Positions 50,769 to 63,763 of a stretch of DNA of 64,000 nucleotides are shown in pieces. The position numbers and the translations under genes were made by a program. The number at the start of each line of letters is the position of its first letter. Within the stretch, counting starts at the first letter, position 1. Origin of the DNA: Actinomycetospora termitidis (GTDB lineage: Bacteria > Actinomycetota > Actinomycetes > Mycobacteriales > Pseudonocardiaceae); contig NZ_JASVWF010000003.1 in the NCBI RefSeq assembly GCF_030286555.1, positions 434,001 through 498,000 of the forward strand, written 5' to 3'. Under the pieces are notes generated by a model. That model saw only the letters and a list, made by a program, of their open reading frames with translations, was not told the origin of the DNA and made no database searches.

Positions 50769-51991
50769 CCGGGGCCCCTCCCGAGCCGGCCACGAGCGCC
50801 GAGTCGCCGTGGCCGGTGCGCACGGTCGCGCTGAAGGTCTCGAAGTGGATCGACCGGCTCGGGCCGGTGTGGGTCGAGGGCCAGCTGACCCAGCTCACCG
50901 CCCGGACCGGGACCGCGTTCCTGACGCTGCGCGACCCGGCCGCCGACGTCTCCCTCTCCCTCACCGCGCCCGCGCAGCTCGTGCGGGAGACGGCCCTGAC
51001 CGAGGGCCAGCGCGTGGTGGTGCACGGCAAGTTCTCGTTCTTCTTCGGGCGCGGCACGCTGTCGCTGCGGGTCGACGAGGTCCGGGCCGTCGGGGTCGGC
51101 GAGCTGCTCGCCCGCATCGAGCGGCTCCGGGCGCTGCTCGCCGCCGAGGGCCTGTTCGACGCCGCCCGCAAGCGGCGCCTCCCCCGCCTGCCGTCCTGCG
51201 TCGGCCTGATCACCGGTCGGGCGAGCGCGGCCGAGCATGACGTCGTCACCGTCGCGACCACCCGGTGGCCGGCCGTGCGCTTCCGGGTCGAGAACACGGC
51301 GACCCAGGGCGTCCAGGCCGTCCCGCAGATCCTCGACGCGCTCGACGTGCTCGACCGCGATCCCGCCGTCGAGGTCATCGTGATCGCCCGCGGCGGCGGC
51401 AGCGTCGAGGACCTGCTGCCCTTCTCCGACGAGGCCCTGTGCCGCGGCATCGCCCGCTGCCGCACCCCCGTCGTCACCGCGATCGGACACGAGCCCGACA
51501 CCCCGCTGGTCGACCACGTCGCCGACGTCCGCGCCGCGACCCCGACCGACGCGGCCAAGCGGATCGTCCCCGACCTCGCCGAGGAGACCGCCCACCTCTC
51601 CGCGCTGCGCACCCGCGCGCGCCGGGCGCTCCACGCGTGGGTCGAGCGCGAGGACGCGGCGATCGCGCGGCTGCGCGCCCGGCCGGCGCTCGCCGATCCG
51701 CTCCGGGGGATCGACGCGCGCGGGAACGAGGTCGTGGCGCTGACCGGCCGAGCCCGCCGCGTCGTGGACCGCACCGTGCGCGAACGGGAGGCCGACGTCC
51801 GGCACCTGCGGGCCTCGCTCACCGCTCTCGGTCCGGCCGCGACCCTGGCGCGGGGCTACGCGATCGTGCAGCGGGGCGGGGAGGTCGGCTCGCCGGTCCT
51901 GCGCGGTGTGGACGAGGTCGGGCCCGGGGACGTCCTGCGGGTGCGGCTCGCCGACGGCGCCGTCACCGCCCGCCTGGAGGCCGCCGAGTGA
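50765..51991 (+). CDS. xseA: exodeoxyribonuclease VII large subunit
   Basis: A 408-residue XseA, catalytic subunit of the single-strand exonuclease VII. The N-terminal OB-fold has [31 protein letters not shown]; the catalytic core has [38 protein letters not shown] and [27 protein letters not shown], all family hallmarks. A helical region and a C-terminal small domain follow. GTG at 50765 overlaps the preceding stop. xseB follows 60 bases downstream. Confidence 0.95.
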   Translation: MTGAPPEPATSAESPWPVRTVALKVSKWIDRLGPVWVEGQLTQLTARTGTAFLTLRDPAADVSLSLTAPAQLVRETALTEGQRVVVHGKFSFFFGRGTLSLRVDEVRAVGVGELLARIERLRALLAAEGLFDAARKRRLPRLPSCVGLITGRASAAEHDVVTVATTRWPAVRFRVENTATQGVQAVPQILDALDVLDRDPAVEVIVIARGGGSVEDLLPFSDEALCRGIARCRTPVVTAIGHEPDTPLVDHVADVRAATPTDAAKRIVPDLAEETAHLSALRTRARRALHAWVEREDAAIARLRARPALADPLRGIDARGNEVVALTGRARRVVDRTVREREADVRHLRASLTALGPAATLARGYAIVQRGGEVGSPVLRGVDEVGPGDVLRVRLADGAVTARLEAAE

Positions 51992-52051
51992 GGGCGTCGG
52001 CCCATCGCTGACACTGGGCGTCAGGAATCGCACACGCTCGCGGAGGAGACC

Positions 52052-52276
52052 ATGGCCGACGACGAACCCGGCTACGAGCAGGCCCGCGACGAGCTCGCGC
52101 AGGTCGTCGCGAAGCTCGAGGCCGGCGGGCTGTCGCTGGAGGACTCGCTCGCGCTCTGGGAGCGGGGCGAGGCGTTGGCCCGGGTGTGCGAACGGCACCT
52201 CGCGGGTGCGCGGGAGAAGGTCGAGGCGGTGCTCCGGGAGGCGGAGTCCGAGGACACGCCCCGTCCGTCACACTGA
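52052..52276 (+). CDS. xseB: exodeoxyribonuclease VII small subunit
   Basis: A 74-residue helical XseB with the family pattern YEQARDELAQVVAKLEAGGLSLEDSLALWERGEALARVCERHL. It binds the XseA helical stalk and is needed for activity. ATG at 52052 has GGAGGAGACC-like sequence upstream (about 52039). It is followed within six bases by an uncharacterised membrane protein. Confidence 0.95.
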   Translation: MADDEPGYEQARDELAQVVAKLEAGGLSLEDSLALWERGEALARVCERHLAGAREKVEAVLREAESEDTPRPSH

Positions 52277-52282
52277 CGCCCC

Positions 52283-53221
52283 ATGAGCATCCCGCCCGAA
52301 CAGGACTGGGAGCGCGCCATCGCGGACGCCCACGACGGCTACCACGACGAGACCCGGCGGCACCGCGACCCGGACGTCCTGGTCGACGACGTCGTCACCT
52401 GGCGGATGCTCTCCCCGCACCTGATGCGGGCGCTGGCGTTCCTGGTCGCGCCGACGGTGCTGCTGGCGATCTGGGGGGTGCTGGACTACCTCGCGTCGAC
52501 GTCGGGTCCGTCGATCACCGGGCGGCTGCTGATGAACGTGCTGCTCGCCGTGATCGTGGTGCTCTACCTGGCCGGGGTCGCCGCGTTCTTCGCGCCCGCC
52601 AAGGAGCCGATCGCGGAGTACTCCCGGCTGCTCGAGAACCGCGCGGGCGCCGCCCGCGGCGCCTACGACTGGGTCACCCGGGCGGCGCGGGCCCGCCGCA
52701 CGCCCGCGGAGGTCACGCCGAGCACCGTCGCCGGGGTCCCGGTCCTGCTGTTCCGCCAGCGCGCCGAGCGGGCCCTGCTGCTCGTGCAGCCCTACGGCCG
52801 TGATCTCTACGTCGGCTGGACGATGTGGCGGTCCCGGTCGACGGCGACCCTGCTCGCCCACTTCCTCCGCGACACCTTCGGCCGCTTCGCCCCGCTCCCG
52901 GTCTTCTCCGCCGAGCTGCGCGCGGCCTCGACCCGCGCGATGCGCGAGAGCGTGCACTCCCTGGCCCGCGAGGGCGTCGCGGCGGCCGCGTCGGTGGACG
53001 AGACCGACATCCCGTCCCGACGGCGGGTCGACCCGCCCGACGAGGAGCGGCCCGAGCCTCCCGAGCGCCACGCGCCCGCCGAGGCCGACCCGCCCCGCCG
53101 TCGGGAAGGACTGCCCCGATCCGCGCCGGCGGCCGACCCGACCGCCGGGTGGACCCGGGAGGAGCGCGAGTACGTCACCCGCGACGAGCCCGGGTGGGGC
53201 CCGCCGCCGCGCTCAGGGTGA
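52283..53221 (+). CDS. uncharacterised two-TM membrane protein
   Basis: A 312-residue protein I do not recognise. After about 45 hydrophilic residues, two hydrophobic segments occur (ALAFLVAPTVLLAIWGVLDYL and GRLLMNVLLAVIVVLYLAGVAAFFA). A soluble domain follows, with VLLFRQRAERALLLVQPYGRDLYVGWTMWRSRST. The C-terminal 80 residues are Pro/Arg/Glu-rich and disordered. ATG at 52283, six bases after xseB, so probably in the same transcript. It overlaps the convergent DUF4245 gene by nine bases. Confidence 0.7.
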   Translation: MSIPPEQDWERAIADAHDGYHDETRRHRDPDVLVDDVVTWRMLSPHLMRALAFLVAPTVLLAIWGVLDYLASTSGPSITGRLLMNVLLAVIVVLYLAGVAAFFAPAKEPIAEYSRLLENRAGAARGAYDWVTRAARARRTPAEVTPSTVAGVPVLLFRQRAERALLLVQPYGRDLYVGWTMWRSRSTATLLAHFLRDTFGRFAPLPVFSAELRAASTRAMRESVHSLAREGVAAAASVDETDIPSRRRVDPPDEERPEPPERHAPAEADPPRRREGLPRSAPAADPTAGWTREEREYVTRDEPGWGPPPRSG

Positions 53222-53770
53222 CTGCTGCGCCGTCGTGATCAGCTGCACGAAGCGGGCGGGCGAGGCGTTGCCGGTCACCAGCCACCGCACCCCTCCGACG
53301 TCACTCACCCAGATCGGCTCGTTCCGCTCGCCCCGGTAGGTCGCCCAGGTCAGGCCGCCCGCGCTGACCGGCTCCCCGGCCTGTGGCGCGCCGCCCTCGG
53401 ACGAGACCAGCCCCTCCGGCGTGCCGTTCGACTGGACGAGGCGCGCGAACGCGTCGTCCGGGGTCAGCCACCCCAGCCGGAACGCCTCGCCGCCGGGGAC
53501 GCCGCGGGTGTCCGTCGACTGCGGGATCCAGTCCGCGGGCATCGCCGGGCCCCGCACGCGGAAGGGCAGCGAGCCGGACGCCGAGCGGGTGGCCTCCGCG
53601 ACGTCGATGCGCGGCACCGAGGCCCGGTCGACCGCACCGGGCGCCGACACCGAGCACGCGCGGGTCAGCCCCGTGAGGGCGAGGACGATGAGCGCCAGCA
53701 CGATCGTCCCGACGGCGAACGGTCCGATGCCGCCGGTGCGGTCGGCCTTGGGCGAGCTCATGGGCTCCAT
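53213..53770 (-). CDS. DUF4245 family membrane-anchored protein
   Basis: A 185-residue protein of the DUF4245 family (M. tuberculosis Rv1100-like). One N-terminal TM segment (GPFAVGTIVLALIVLALTGL) anchors an extracytoplasmic domain with LPFRVRGPAMPADWIPQSTDTRG, LGWLTPDDAFARLVQSNGTPEGLV and a final GVRWLVTGNASPARFVQLITTAQ. ATG at 53770; an in-frame ATG at 53761 is equally possible. It is divergent from glpX, the conserved mycobacterial arrangement. Function unknown. Confidence 0.85.
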   Translation of the reverse strand: MEPMSSPKADRTGGIGPFAVGTIVLALIVLALTGLTRACSVSAPGAVDRASVPRIDVAEATRSASGSLPFRVRGPAMPADWIPQSTDTRGVPGGEAFRLGWLTPDDAFARLVQSNGTPEGLVSSEGGAPQAGEPVSAGGLTWATYRGERNEPIWVSDVGGVRWLVTGNASPARFVQLITTAQQSP

Positions 53771-53862
53771 CGTTCCAGTGGCGTCCGACGCGGCGCCGCA
53801 CCGTGCCCTGATCTGGGAGGATGACGGTCCTCTCGTCCACGACCGAAGATGGAGCGCACCCG

Positions 53863-54906
53863 GTGACCTCTCCCACCCGCCGTCGTCCCGAGGCCCCGGA
53901 CCGCAACCTGGCCCTGGAACTCGTCCGGGTGACGGAGGCGGCCGCGATGGCGGCCGGACGCTTCGTCGGGCGCGGGGACAAGAACGGCGGCGACGGTGCG
54001 GCCGTCGACGCGATGCGCAAGCTGATCGGCTCGGTGACGATGCGCGGCGTCGTCGTCATCGGGGAGGGCGAGAAGGACGAGGCGCCGATGCTGTTCAACG
54101 GCGAGGAGGTCGGGAACGGCGAGGGGCCCGAGTGCGACGTCGCGGTCGACCCGGTCGACGGCACGACGCTCATGGCCAAGGGCATGCCGAACGCGCTCGC
54201 CGTGCTCGCCGTCGCCGAGCGGGGCGCGATGTTCGACCCGTCGGCGGTGTTCTACATGGAGAAGCTCGCGGTCGGGCCGGAGTACGCCGACGTCGTCGAC
54301 ATCACGCGCTCGGTCAAGGAGAACCTGCGCGCGATCGCGAAGCGCAAGGGCGGCGGCATCCCCGACGTCACGGTCTGCGTGCTCGACCGGCCCCGCCACG
54401 ACCAACTGGTCCAGGAGATCCGCGACGCCGGGGCCCGGATCCGCTTCATCTCCGACGGTGACGTCGCCGGCGCGATCGCCGCCGCGCGCCACGAGAGCGG
54501 GGTGGACATCCTGCTGGGCATCGGCGGCACGCCCGAGGGCATCATCGCCGCCTCGGCGATCACTTGCCTGGGTGGTTCGTTCCAGGGCCGGCTGTGGCCC
54601 AAGGACGACGAGGAGCGCGAGAAGGCGCGGGCCGCCGGGCACGACCTGGAGAAGGTCCTGCACACCACGGACCTGGTCACCGGCGAGAACATCTTCTTCT
54701 GCGCCACCGGGGTCACCGACGGCGACCTCCTGCGGGGCGTGCACTACCGCGCCGGCGGGGCGACGACGCAGTCGCTGGTGATGCGCTCGAAGTCCGGCAC
54801 CGTGCGCCTGATCGACGGCTACCACCGGCTGTCGAAGCTGCGCGAGTACTCCAGCTTCGACCTCGGCGGCGACGACGAGGGCCTCGACGAGACGCCCTGG
54901 GTGTGA
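53863..54906 (+). CDS. glpX: class II fructose-1,6-bisphosphatase
   Basis: A 347-residue GlpX, the gluconeogenic FBPase of actinobacteria. It has [31 protein letters not shown] (metal-binding Asp region), [31 protein letters not shown] and [21 protein letters not shown], all family-defining. GTG at 53863 with GGAG nine bases upstream is chosen; an ATG at 53821 lies directly against a GGAGG, too close for good initiation, and adds 14 non-conserved residues. Fumarase follows 47 bases downstream as in M. tuberculosis. Confidence 0.95.
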   Translation: MTSPTRRRPEAPDRNLALELVRVTEAAAMAAGRFVGRGDKNGGDGAAVDAMRKLIGSVTMRGVVVIGEGEKDEAPMLFNGEEVGNGEGPECDVAVDPVDGTTLMAKGMPNALAVLAVAERGAMFDPSAVFYMEKLAVGPEYADVVDITRSVKENLRAIAKRKGGGIPDVTVCVLDRPRHDQLVQEIRDAGARIRFISDGDVAGAIAAARHESGVDILLGIGGTPEGIIAASAITCLGGSFQGRLWPKDDEEREKARAAGHDLEKVLHTTDLVTGENIFFCATGVTDGDLLRGVHYRAGGATTQSLVMRSKSGTVRLIDGYHRLSKLREYSSFDLGGDDEGLDETPWV

Positions 54907-54953
54907 CCGACCCCCGGTCGTGCACGCCGGGGCCAGGGGCGAGGATTCGGGGC

Positions 54954-56363
54954 ATGAGCAGCAACGGCGCGCAGGAGTACCGGACCGAGCACGACACGAT
55001 GGGCGAGGTCCAGGTCCCCGCCCAGGCGCTCTACGCGGCGCAGACCCAGCGCGCGGTGGAGAACTTCCCGATCTCCGGCCGTCCGATCGAGCCCGCGCAG
55101 ATCCGCGCGCTGGGGCTGGTCAAGGGCGCGTGTGCCCGGGTCAACAAGTCGCTCGGCGTGCTCGACGAGGGCATCGCCGACGCCGTCGCCGCGGCGGCCG
55201 ACGAGGTCGCCTCCGGGGCGCACGACGGCGAGTTCCCGATCGACGTGTTCCAGACCGGCTCGGGCACCAGCTCGAACATGAACGCCAACGAGGTCATCGC
55301 GACGCTGGCCTCGCGCAGCTCCGGTCAGAAGGTCCATCCGAACGACCACGTCAACGCTTCGCAGAGCTCCAACGACGTCTTCCCGACGACGATCCACCTC
55401 GCGGCCACCGAGGCCGTCGTCCGGAACACGATCCCCGGGATCGACCACCTCGCCGCGGTGCTGAACCGGAAGGCGCAGGACTGGAAGCACGTGGTGAAGT
55501 CGGGCCGCACGCACCTCATGGACGCCGTGCCGATCACCCTCGGCCAGGAGGCCGGCGGCTGGGCGACCCAGTGCAGCCACGGCACCGAGCGGCTCCGCGC
55601 CGCCCTCCCCCGGCTCGGCGAGCTGCCGATCGGCGGCACCGCGGTCGGCACCGGGATCAACACCCCGGAGGGCTTCGGCGGCAAGGTCGTCGAGGAGCTC
55701 CGCCAGGCCACGGGTATCCCGGAGCTCACCGAGGCCCGCGACCACATCGAGGCCCAGGGCGCCCGCGACGGCCTCGTCGAGATCTCCGGCGCGCTGCGCA
55801 CCGTCGCCGTCAGCCTCTACAAGATCGCGAACGACGTCCGCTGGATGTCCTCCGGGCCCGCCGCCGGTCTCGCCGAGATCCGCATCCCCGACCTGCAGCC
55901 GGGCAGCTCGATCATGCCGGGCAAGGTCAACCCGGTCATCTGCGAGGCCACGATGATGGTCTGCGCCCAGGTCATCGGCAACGACGCGACCGTCGCCTTC
56001 TCCGGCACCCAGGGCAACCTCGAGCTCAACGTCATGATGCCGGTGATGGCGCGCAACATCCTGGAGTCGGCGCGCCTGCTCGCGAACGCCGCCCGCCTGC
56101 TCGCCGACCGCGTCCTCGAGGGCACCGAGGCCGACGAGGAGGCCTGCCGCCGGTACGCCGAGTCGTCGTCGGCCATCGTCACCCCGCTCAACCGCCTCAT
56201 CGGCTACGAGGAGGCCGCGAAGATCGCGAAGAAGGCGATGAAGGAGCGCAAGACGATCCGCGAGGTCATCGAGGCCGACGGGTACGTCGCCGACGGCAAG
56301 CTCACGCAGGAGCAGCTGGACACGGCGCTCGACGTGCTCGCGATGACGCGGGTGGACAGCTAG
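54954..56363 (+). CDS. fumC: class II fumarate hydratase
   Basis: A 469-residue class II fumarase of the TCA cycle. The family signature [12 protein letters not shown] (SSxMPxKxNxx) is present, with [16 protein letters not shown] and [19 protein letters not shown] forming the substrate site, and [20 protein letters not shown] at 54954 starts [17 protein letters not shown]. It is iron-independent and oxygen-stable. The adjacent ligase gene starts two bases after the stop, so the two are probably co-transcribed. Confidence 0.96.
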   Translation: MSSNGAQEYRTEHDTMGEVQVPAQALYAAQTQRAVENFPISGRPIEPAQIRALGLVKGACARVNKSLGVLDEGIADAVAAAADEVASGAHDGEFPIDVFQTGSGTSSNMNANEVIATLASRSSGQKVHPNDHVNASQSSNDVFPTTIHLAATEAVVRNTIPGIDHLAAVLNRKAQDWKHVVKSGRTHLMDAVPITLGQEAGGWATQCSHGTERLRAALPRLGELPIGGTAVGTGINTPEGFGGKVVEELRQATGIPELTEARDHIEAQGARDGLVEISGALRTVAVSLYKIANDVRWMSSGPAAGLAEIRIPDLQPGSSIMPGKVNPVICEATMMVCAQVIGNDATVAFSGTQGNLELNVMMPVMARNILESARLLANAARLLADRVLEGTEADEEACRRYAESSSAIVTPLNRLIGYEEAAKIAKKAMKERKTIREVIEADGYVADGKLTQEQLDTALDVLAMTRVDS

Positions 56364-56365
56364 TC

Positions 56366-57865
56366 ATGCTGTTCGCCCGGGTCGTCGAGACCTCCGGCGA
56401 GGTCGGGGCGACCCGGTCCCGCAAGGCCAAGACCGCGGCGCTCGCCGCGGTCCTGGCCGACGCGGGCCCCGACGAGGTCGCGCCGGTCACGGCGTGGCTG
56501 GCGGGGTTCATGCTGCAGGGCCGCACCGGGATCGGGTGGCGCACGCTGTCCGGTGTCGACGTCGAGCCGGCGGCGGAGCCATCGCTGGGGGTCGTCGACG
56601 TCGAGGCGTCGCTGGAACGGCTCGCGGAGCTGGCGGGATCCGGCAGCGGGGTGGGTGCCCGGCGATCGGCGGAGCTGTCGTCGTTGCTCGGCGCCGCCAC
56701 CGCCGACGAGGCCCGGTTCCTCGTCCGACTGCTCGGCGGCGAACTGCGGCAGGGCGCGCTCGAGGGGTTGATGGTCGAGGCCGTCGCCGCCGCGGCGGAG
56801 GTTCCCGCCGATGTCGTCCGGCGGGCCTTCATGCTCTCCGGACAGCTCCCGGAGACCGCGCGGACGGCGCTGACCACCGACGACCCGGTGGCGTCGCTGT
56901 CGGCGGTCGGGCTCGAGGTCATGCGCCCGGTCCGGCCGATGCTCGCCTCGCCCGGCGACTCGCTCGACGACACGCTCGCAGACCTCGGCACCGAGATCGT
57001 CGTCGAGCACAAGCTCGACGGCGCCCGGATCCAGGTGCACAGGCGGTCCGACGAGGTACGCGTCTGGTCGCGCACGCTGCACGAGATCACGGAGGCCGTC
57101 CCGGAGATCGTCGCGCTCACCCGCGAGCTGCCGGTCGAGACCGTCGTCCTGGACGGCGAGACGCTCGCGGTGGCCGAGGACGGGCGGCCCCGCGCGTTCC
57201 AGGAGTCGATGAAGGGCCTGGGTAGCGGGGCCATGCAGCCCTGGTACTTCGACATCCTGCACCGCGACGGCCGCGACCTGATCGACGAGCCGCTCGAGAC
57301 CCGTCGTCGGGAACTGGCGGAGGTGGTCGGCGACCGGGTGATCCCGTCGGTCGTGCGGCCCTCGCCCGAGCGCGCCGCAGAGGCGATCGACGAGGCGCTG
57401 GCCGCGGGCCAGGAGGGCTCGATGGTCAAGGCGCTCGACTCGACCTACACGGCCGGCCGCCGCAGGAAGTCGTGGCAGAAGATCAAGCCCGCGCACACCT
57501 TCGACCTCGTCGTCCTGGCCTGCGAGTGGGGATCCGGACGACGGCGGGGCTGGCTCTCGAACATCCACCTCGGCGCCCGCACCGAGGACGGGTTCGTCAT
57601 GGTGGGGAAAACGTTCAAGGGGATGACGGACGAGACCCTGCGCTGGCAGACCGAGACGTTCCCGCGGTACGAGACCTCGCGCGACGACTTCACCGTGTAT
57701 CTCCGCCCGGAGATCGTCGTCGAGATCGAGCTCGACGGGGTGCAGACCTCGACGCGCTACCCCGGCGGCGTGGCCCTGCGCTTCGCGCGGGTGGTCCGCT
57801 ACCGCGACGACAAGCCGCTCGCCGAGACCGACACCCTCGAGGCACTGCGGGCCCTGCGGCGTTAG
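56366..57865 (+). CDS. ligB: ATP-dependent DNA ligase
   Basis: A 499-residue ATP-dependent DNA ligase of the actinobacterial LigB type. An N-terminal helical DNA-binding domain (about 1-200) leads to motif I EHKLDGARIQ with the adenylated Lys, motif III-like PWYFDILHRDGRDLID, GSMVKALDSTYTAGRRRKSWQKIKP (motifs IV/V) and a C-terminal OB-fold. ATG at 56366 lies two bases after the fumarase stop, an odd genomic partner; coupling of repair to central metabolism is not implied. Confidence 0.9.
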   Translation: MLFARVVETSGEVGATRSRKAKTAALAAVLADAGPDEVAPVTAWLAGFMLQGRTGIGWRTLSGVDVEPAAEPSLGVVDVEASLERLAELAGSGSGVGARRSAELSSLLGAATADEARFLVRLLGGELRQGALEGLMVEAVAAAAEVPADVVRRAFMLSGQLPETARTALTTDDPVASLSAVGLEVMRPVRPMLASPGDSLDDTLADLGTEIVVEHKLDGARIQVHRRSDEVRVWSRTLHEITEAVPEIVALTRELPVETVVLDGETLAVAEDGRPRAFQESMKGLGSGAMQPWYFDILHRDGRDLIDEPLETRRRELAEVVGDRVIPSVVRPSPERAAEAIDEALAAGQEGSMVKALDSTYTAGRRRKSWQKIKPAHTFDLVVLACEWGSGRRRGWLSNIHLGARTEDGFVMVGKTFKGMTDETLRWQTETFPRYETSRDDFTVYLRPEIVVEIELDGVQTSTRYPGGVALRFARVVRYRDDKPLAETDTLEALRALRR

Positions 57866-60619
<2,754 letters not shown>

Positions 60620-60699
60620 GCAGGCCGCGCTGTTGAGCGAAGGGCACCATCGGTCGGATAGACGGGCCGTGGGTGCCCACCGCCATCCGGCACCCCGCT

Positions 60700-60750
60700 G
60701 AGCGAAGGGCCCCTTCGGTCGAGTAGATCGACCGGAGGGGCCCTTCGCTC
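60700..60750. terminator. long hairpin between convergent guaB1 and phoH2
   Basis: Arms 60700-60722 and 60728-60750 pair over 23 positions with 22 Watson-Crick pairs and one G-T, around a five-base loop (GTAGA). The arm begins GAGCGAAGGGCCCC. A diverged partial copy of the left arm lies just before it (about 60632-60660). Placement between convergent genes makes it a bidirectional terminator and a likely mobile repeat. Confidence 0.82.
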
Positions 60751-60758
60751 GAGCAGGG

Positions 60759-62108
60759 CTACGCGCCCCCGGCGTCGCCCTCGAGCATCTCGGTGACGAG
60801 TGCGGCGATCGGCGAGCGCTCGGAGCGCGTCAGCGTGACGTGGGCGAACAACGGGTGGCCCTTGAGCTTCTCGATGACCGCGGCGATACCGTCGTGGCGG
60901 CCCACCCGCAGGTTGTCGCGCTGGGCGACGTCGTGCGTGAGCACGACCCGCGAGTTGGTGCCGAGCCGGGAGAGCACCGTCAGCAGGACGTTGCGCTCCA
61001 GGGACTGGGCCTCGTCGACGATGACGAACGCGTCGTGCAGCGACCGCCCGCGGATGTGGGTCAGCGGCAGGACCTCGAGCATCCCGCGCTCGATGACCTC
61101 CTCGACCACGTTCGTCGACACCAGGGCCCCGAGGGTGTCGAAGACGGCCTGCGCCCAGGGCGCCATCTTCTCGTTCTCGCCGCCCGGCAGGTAGCCGAGG
61201 TCCTGGCCGCCCACCGCGTAGACCGGGCGGAACACGACGATCTTGCGGTGCTGCTGGCGCTCGAGCACCGCCTCGAGGCCGGCGCAGAGGGCCACGGCGG
61301 ACTTCCCGGTCCCGGCGCGGCCGCCGAGCGAGACGATCCCGACGTCGGGGTCGGTCAGCAGGTCGATCGCGATCCGCTGCTCGGCCGAGCGGCCGTGCAG
61401 CCCGAAGACGTCGCGGTCGCCGCGGACCAGGCGCACCTGCTTGTCCGGCGTGACCCGCCCGAGCGCGGACGAGCCGCCGCCGAGCAGGCGCAGGCCGGTG
61501 TGGCAGGGCAGCTCGCGGGCGGCCTCGACGTCGGTGACGCCGTCCGAGAACAGGTCGGAGATCTCCTGCGGGTCCGCCGCGATCTCGGCCATGCCGGTCC
61601 AACCCGACGTCACGACGTCCTGGGCGTGGTACTCGTCGGCGGGCAGGCCCACCGCCGCCGCCTTGACGCGCAGCGGCATGTCCTTGGTGACGAGGGTGAC
61701 CCGCGAGCCCTCGGCCGCGAGGTTCGCGGCGCAGGCGAGGATCCGTGCGTCGTTCTCCCCGGTGCGGAAGCCCGCCGGCAGCACCGACGGGTCGGTGTGG
61801 TTCAGCTCGATCCGCAGCGACCCGCCCTCCGGCGTGACGACGATCGGCTGGTCCAGACGGCCGTGGGTGATCCGCAGGTCGTCGAGGAGGCGCAGGGCCT
61901 CCCGGGCGAACCAGCCGAGCTCCGGGTGGTGGCGCTTGCCCTCGAGCTCGGTGATCACCACGAGCGGCACGACGACCTCGTGCTCGGCGAAGCGGGTCGG
62001 GGCCCACGGGTCGCTGAGCAGGACGGACGTGTCCAGGACGTAGGTGATCGGGGTGGCATCACCGATGCCGGGGACCGACGGGGGCTGTGCGACGTGCTCT
62101 GCGCTCAC
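60759..62108 (-). CDS. phoH2: PhoH family protein with N-terminal PIN domain (PhoH2)
   Basis: A 449-residue PIN-PhoH fusion, a toxin-ATPase/helicase protein known in actinobacteria as PhoH2 with RNA-unwinding and RNase activity. The PIN part starts [13 protein letters not shown] (Asp26) and has [15 protein letters not shown] and [14 protein letters not shown]. The PhoH ATPase has [18 protein letters not shown] (Walker A), [23 protein letters not shown] (Walker B). GTG at 62108 has GAGGGAG five bases upstream; the frame continues further up without conserved sequence. Confidence 0.92.
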   Translation of the reverse strand: MSAEHVAQPPSVPGIGDATPITYVLDTSVLLSDPWAPTRFAEHEVVVPLVVITELEGKRHHPELGWFAREALRLLDDLRITHGRLDQPIVVTPEGGSLRIELNHTDPSVLPAGFRTGENDARILACAANLAAEGSRVTLVTKDMPLRVKAAAVGLPADEYHAQDVVTSGWTGMAEIAADPQEISDLFSDGVTDVEAARELPCHTGLRLLGGGSSALGRVTPDKQVRLVRGDRDVFGLHGRSAEQRIAIDLLTDPDVGIVSLGGRAGTGKSAVALCAGLEAVLERQQHRKIVVFRPVYAVGGQDLGYLPGGENEKMAPWAQAVFDTLGALVSTNVVEEVIERGMLEVLPLTHIRGRSLHDAFVIVDEAQSLERNVLLTVLSRLGTNSRVVLTHDVAQRDNLRVGRHDGIAAVIEKLKGHPLFAHVTLTRSERSPIAALVTEMLEGDAGGA

Positions 62109-62476
62109 GGCTACTCCCTCGTACCGGCCGCGACACCCACGACCGGAGTCCTCGCTGGGACGAGGAGACCTACGTCGTGATCCGGTGCCGTCGGGGCGGG
62201 CCCCCGCCGGGGGACCTGCCTCTCCGGCGCCGCGCGCGAGGACCGGGTGCCGGCCCTCCCGCCGTCCCGGCCCGGTCGAGGACGCCGGGTTCCACCGGAG
62301 GCGATGCCGACCCGGCACCCGCTCCGGCGGCGCCGCGGCACCGCGATCCGACCCGAACCGTCACGTTCTCCGGCCTCCCCGGACGGGCCGCATCCGCTAC
62401 GGCACCGTCGAGGCGGACGCTACAGCCGACGACCGGTCGTTGTCGCGCGCCGAGCGTGACAATTTCAGGTCCGACC
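62109..62476. other. intergenic region upstream of phoH2
   Basis: About 370 bases between the phoH2 start and the end of the DUF885 gene. No coding frame here has plausible composition. A 12-base perfect palindrome ACGACCGGTCGT lies at 62429-62440, and nothing else recognisable is present. It probably holds the phoH2 promoter on the minus strand. Confidence 0.5.
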
Positions 62477-63763
62477 TCACACGGTGGGTGACATCGGTGT
62501 GTCGTCGGCGTGGCGGGGGTACCGCTCGCCGCGCACATCCGTGTGAATACCCTGCTGCAACGCCTCCGGCGTCCACGACTCGTCGAGCAGGCGCGCGAAC
62601 CGCACCCCGGCCGTGGTCCCGGCTCCCCGAGCGGCCAGCCAGGGCCGGACGAGGCGCGCGCCCTCGACGTAGGTCGTGGTGTGGATGCGCCAGCGGGGAT
62701 GGCCGAGGAACCCGAGCATCCTGCTCGCCCGGGCGTCGTCGACGAACAACCACCGTCGCAGGTGCGCCCGGGCCTGCTCCTCGCGGTCGACCGCCGACGA
62801 GGCGTGCAGCAGCAGGGCGGCGTCCTGGCGCACGGCGTCCAGCGGCCCGGTCGCGACCTCGACCGCCTCCCCCAGCGCGGCCCGGCCGGGCTCCGGCGCG
62901 CCGGACACCCCGGCGAGGCGGGCCGCCGCCCACCTCCCCCACCCCGTCCCGACGACGGCGTCCAGGCCGACCTCCGCCGCCCCCTCGGCCACGAGGCTCT
63001 GCGGGGTCCGGGCCAGCAGGAGGGTGCGCTCCGGCCGCGGTGTGCCCTCGGTCCGCGCGGTCTCGGTGTGGTGCCCGGGGTAGGCCTCGTGCGCGACCAA
63101 CAGCGGGAGGTGCGTCCACCGGTGCCCCGCGTCCGCCGCCACCTGCATCACCGACCGGCCCGGCGCGACCCGCCGGGAGAACCCCGCCCACGGCTCCCCG
63201 CGCACGATCTCGAGGTCGACCCGCTCCCCCGCCGGCAGCCCGACGGCGGCCGCCGTCGCCTCGCGCAGCCCGCCCAACAGGGCGGTGACCGCGTCGCGCA
63301 GGACCGCGGGCGGCACCCGGTCGGAGTCCCGGAACGCCCGCATCGCCTCCGGCAGCCGCCGTCGGGGCACGTCGAGGACGCCCGCGAGCGCCTCGTGGGC
63401 GGCGGCGTAGACGTCCGGGTCGCCGGGACGGACGTCCACCCCGAGGCACTCCCGGACCTCCTCGACGACGGGTGGCCCGCCCCCGTCCGCCCGGGCCGCG
63501 ATCACCGCACAGGCGCGGAGCTGGGCGTCGAGGTAGGCAGCCCGGGCTCCGGGCGCCCCCGCGAGGCCCCGACGCAGCGCGACCGCCTCCCGACCCAGGG
63601 ACGCCGGATCGGGTGGCGGCTCGGCGTCCACACCCCGCGCGACCGCGGCGTCACCGAGGTGGGCGTCGACGAGCCCCGGCACCACGCGTCCGAGGCGCAG
63701 CCCGAGCCGTACGTAGGCCTCCGCGACCCCGTCGAGGGCCTCGCCCGGTTCCGATCCGTCCAC
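62477..63763 (-). CDS. DUF885 family metalloprotease-like protein
   Basis: A 428-residue protein of the DUF885 group of gluzincin-like metallopeptidases. The zinc-binding HExxPGHH pattern is present as VAHEAYPGHHTE, with a downstream Glu in VAEGAAEVGLDA positioned like the third ligand, and a mostly helical remainder. No signal peptide is visible. GTG at 63763. It lies at the end of the core block, reading towards phoH2. Substrate unknown; peptidase activity is inferred from the motif. Confidence 0.82.
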   Translation of the reverse strand: MDGSEPGEALDGVAEAYVRLGLRLGRVVPGLVDAHLGDAAVARGVDAEPPPDPASLGREAVALRRGLAGAPGARAAYLDAQLRACAVIAARADGGGPPVVEEVRECLGVDVRPGDPDVYAAAHEALAGVLDVPRRRLPEAMRAFRDSDRVPPAVLRDAVTALLGGLREATAAAVGLPAGERVDLEIVRGEPWAGFSRRVAPGRSVMQVAADAGHRWTHLPLLVAHEAYPGHHTETARTEGTPRPERTLLLARTPQSLVAEGAAEVGLDAVVGTGWGRWAAARLAGVSGAPEPGRAALGEAVEVATGPLDAVRQDAALLLHASSAVDREEQARAHLRRWLFVDDARASRMLGFLGHPRWRIHTTTYVEGARLVRPWLAARGAGTTAGVRFARLLDESWTPEALQQGIHTDVRGERYPRHADDTPMSPTV

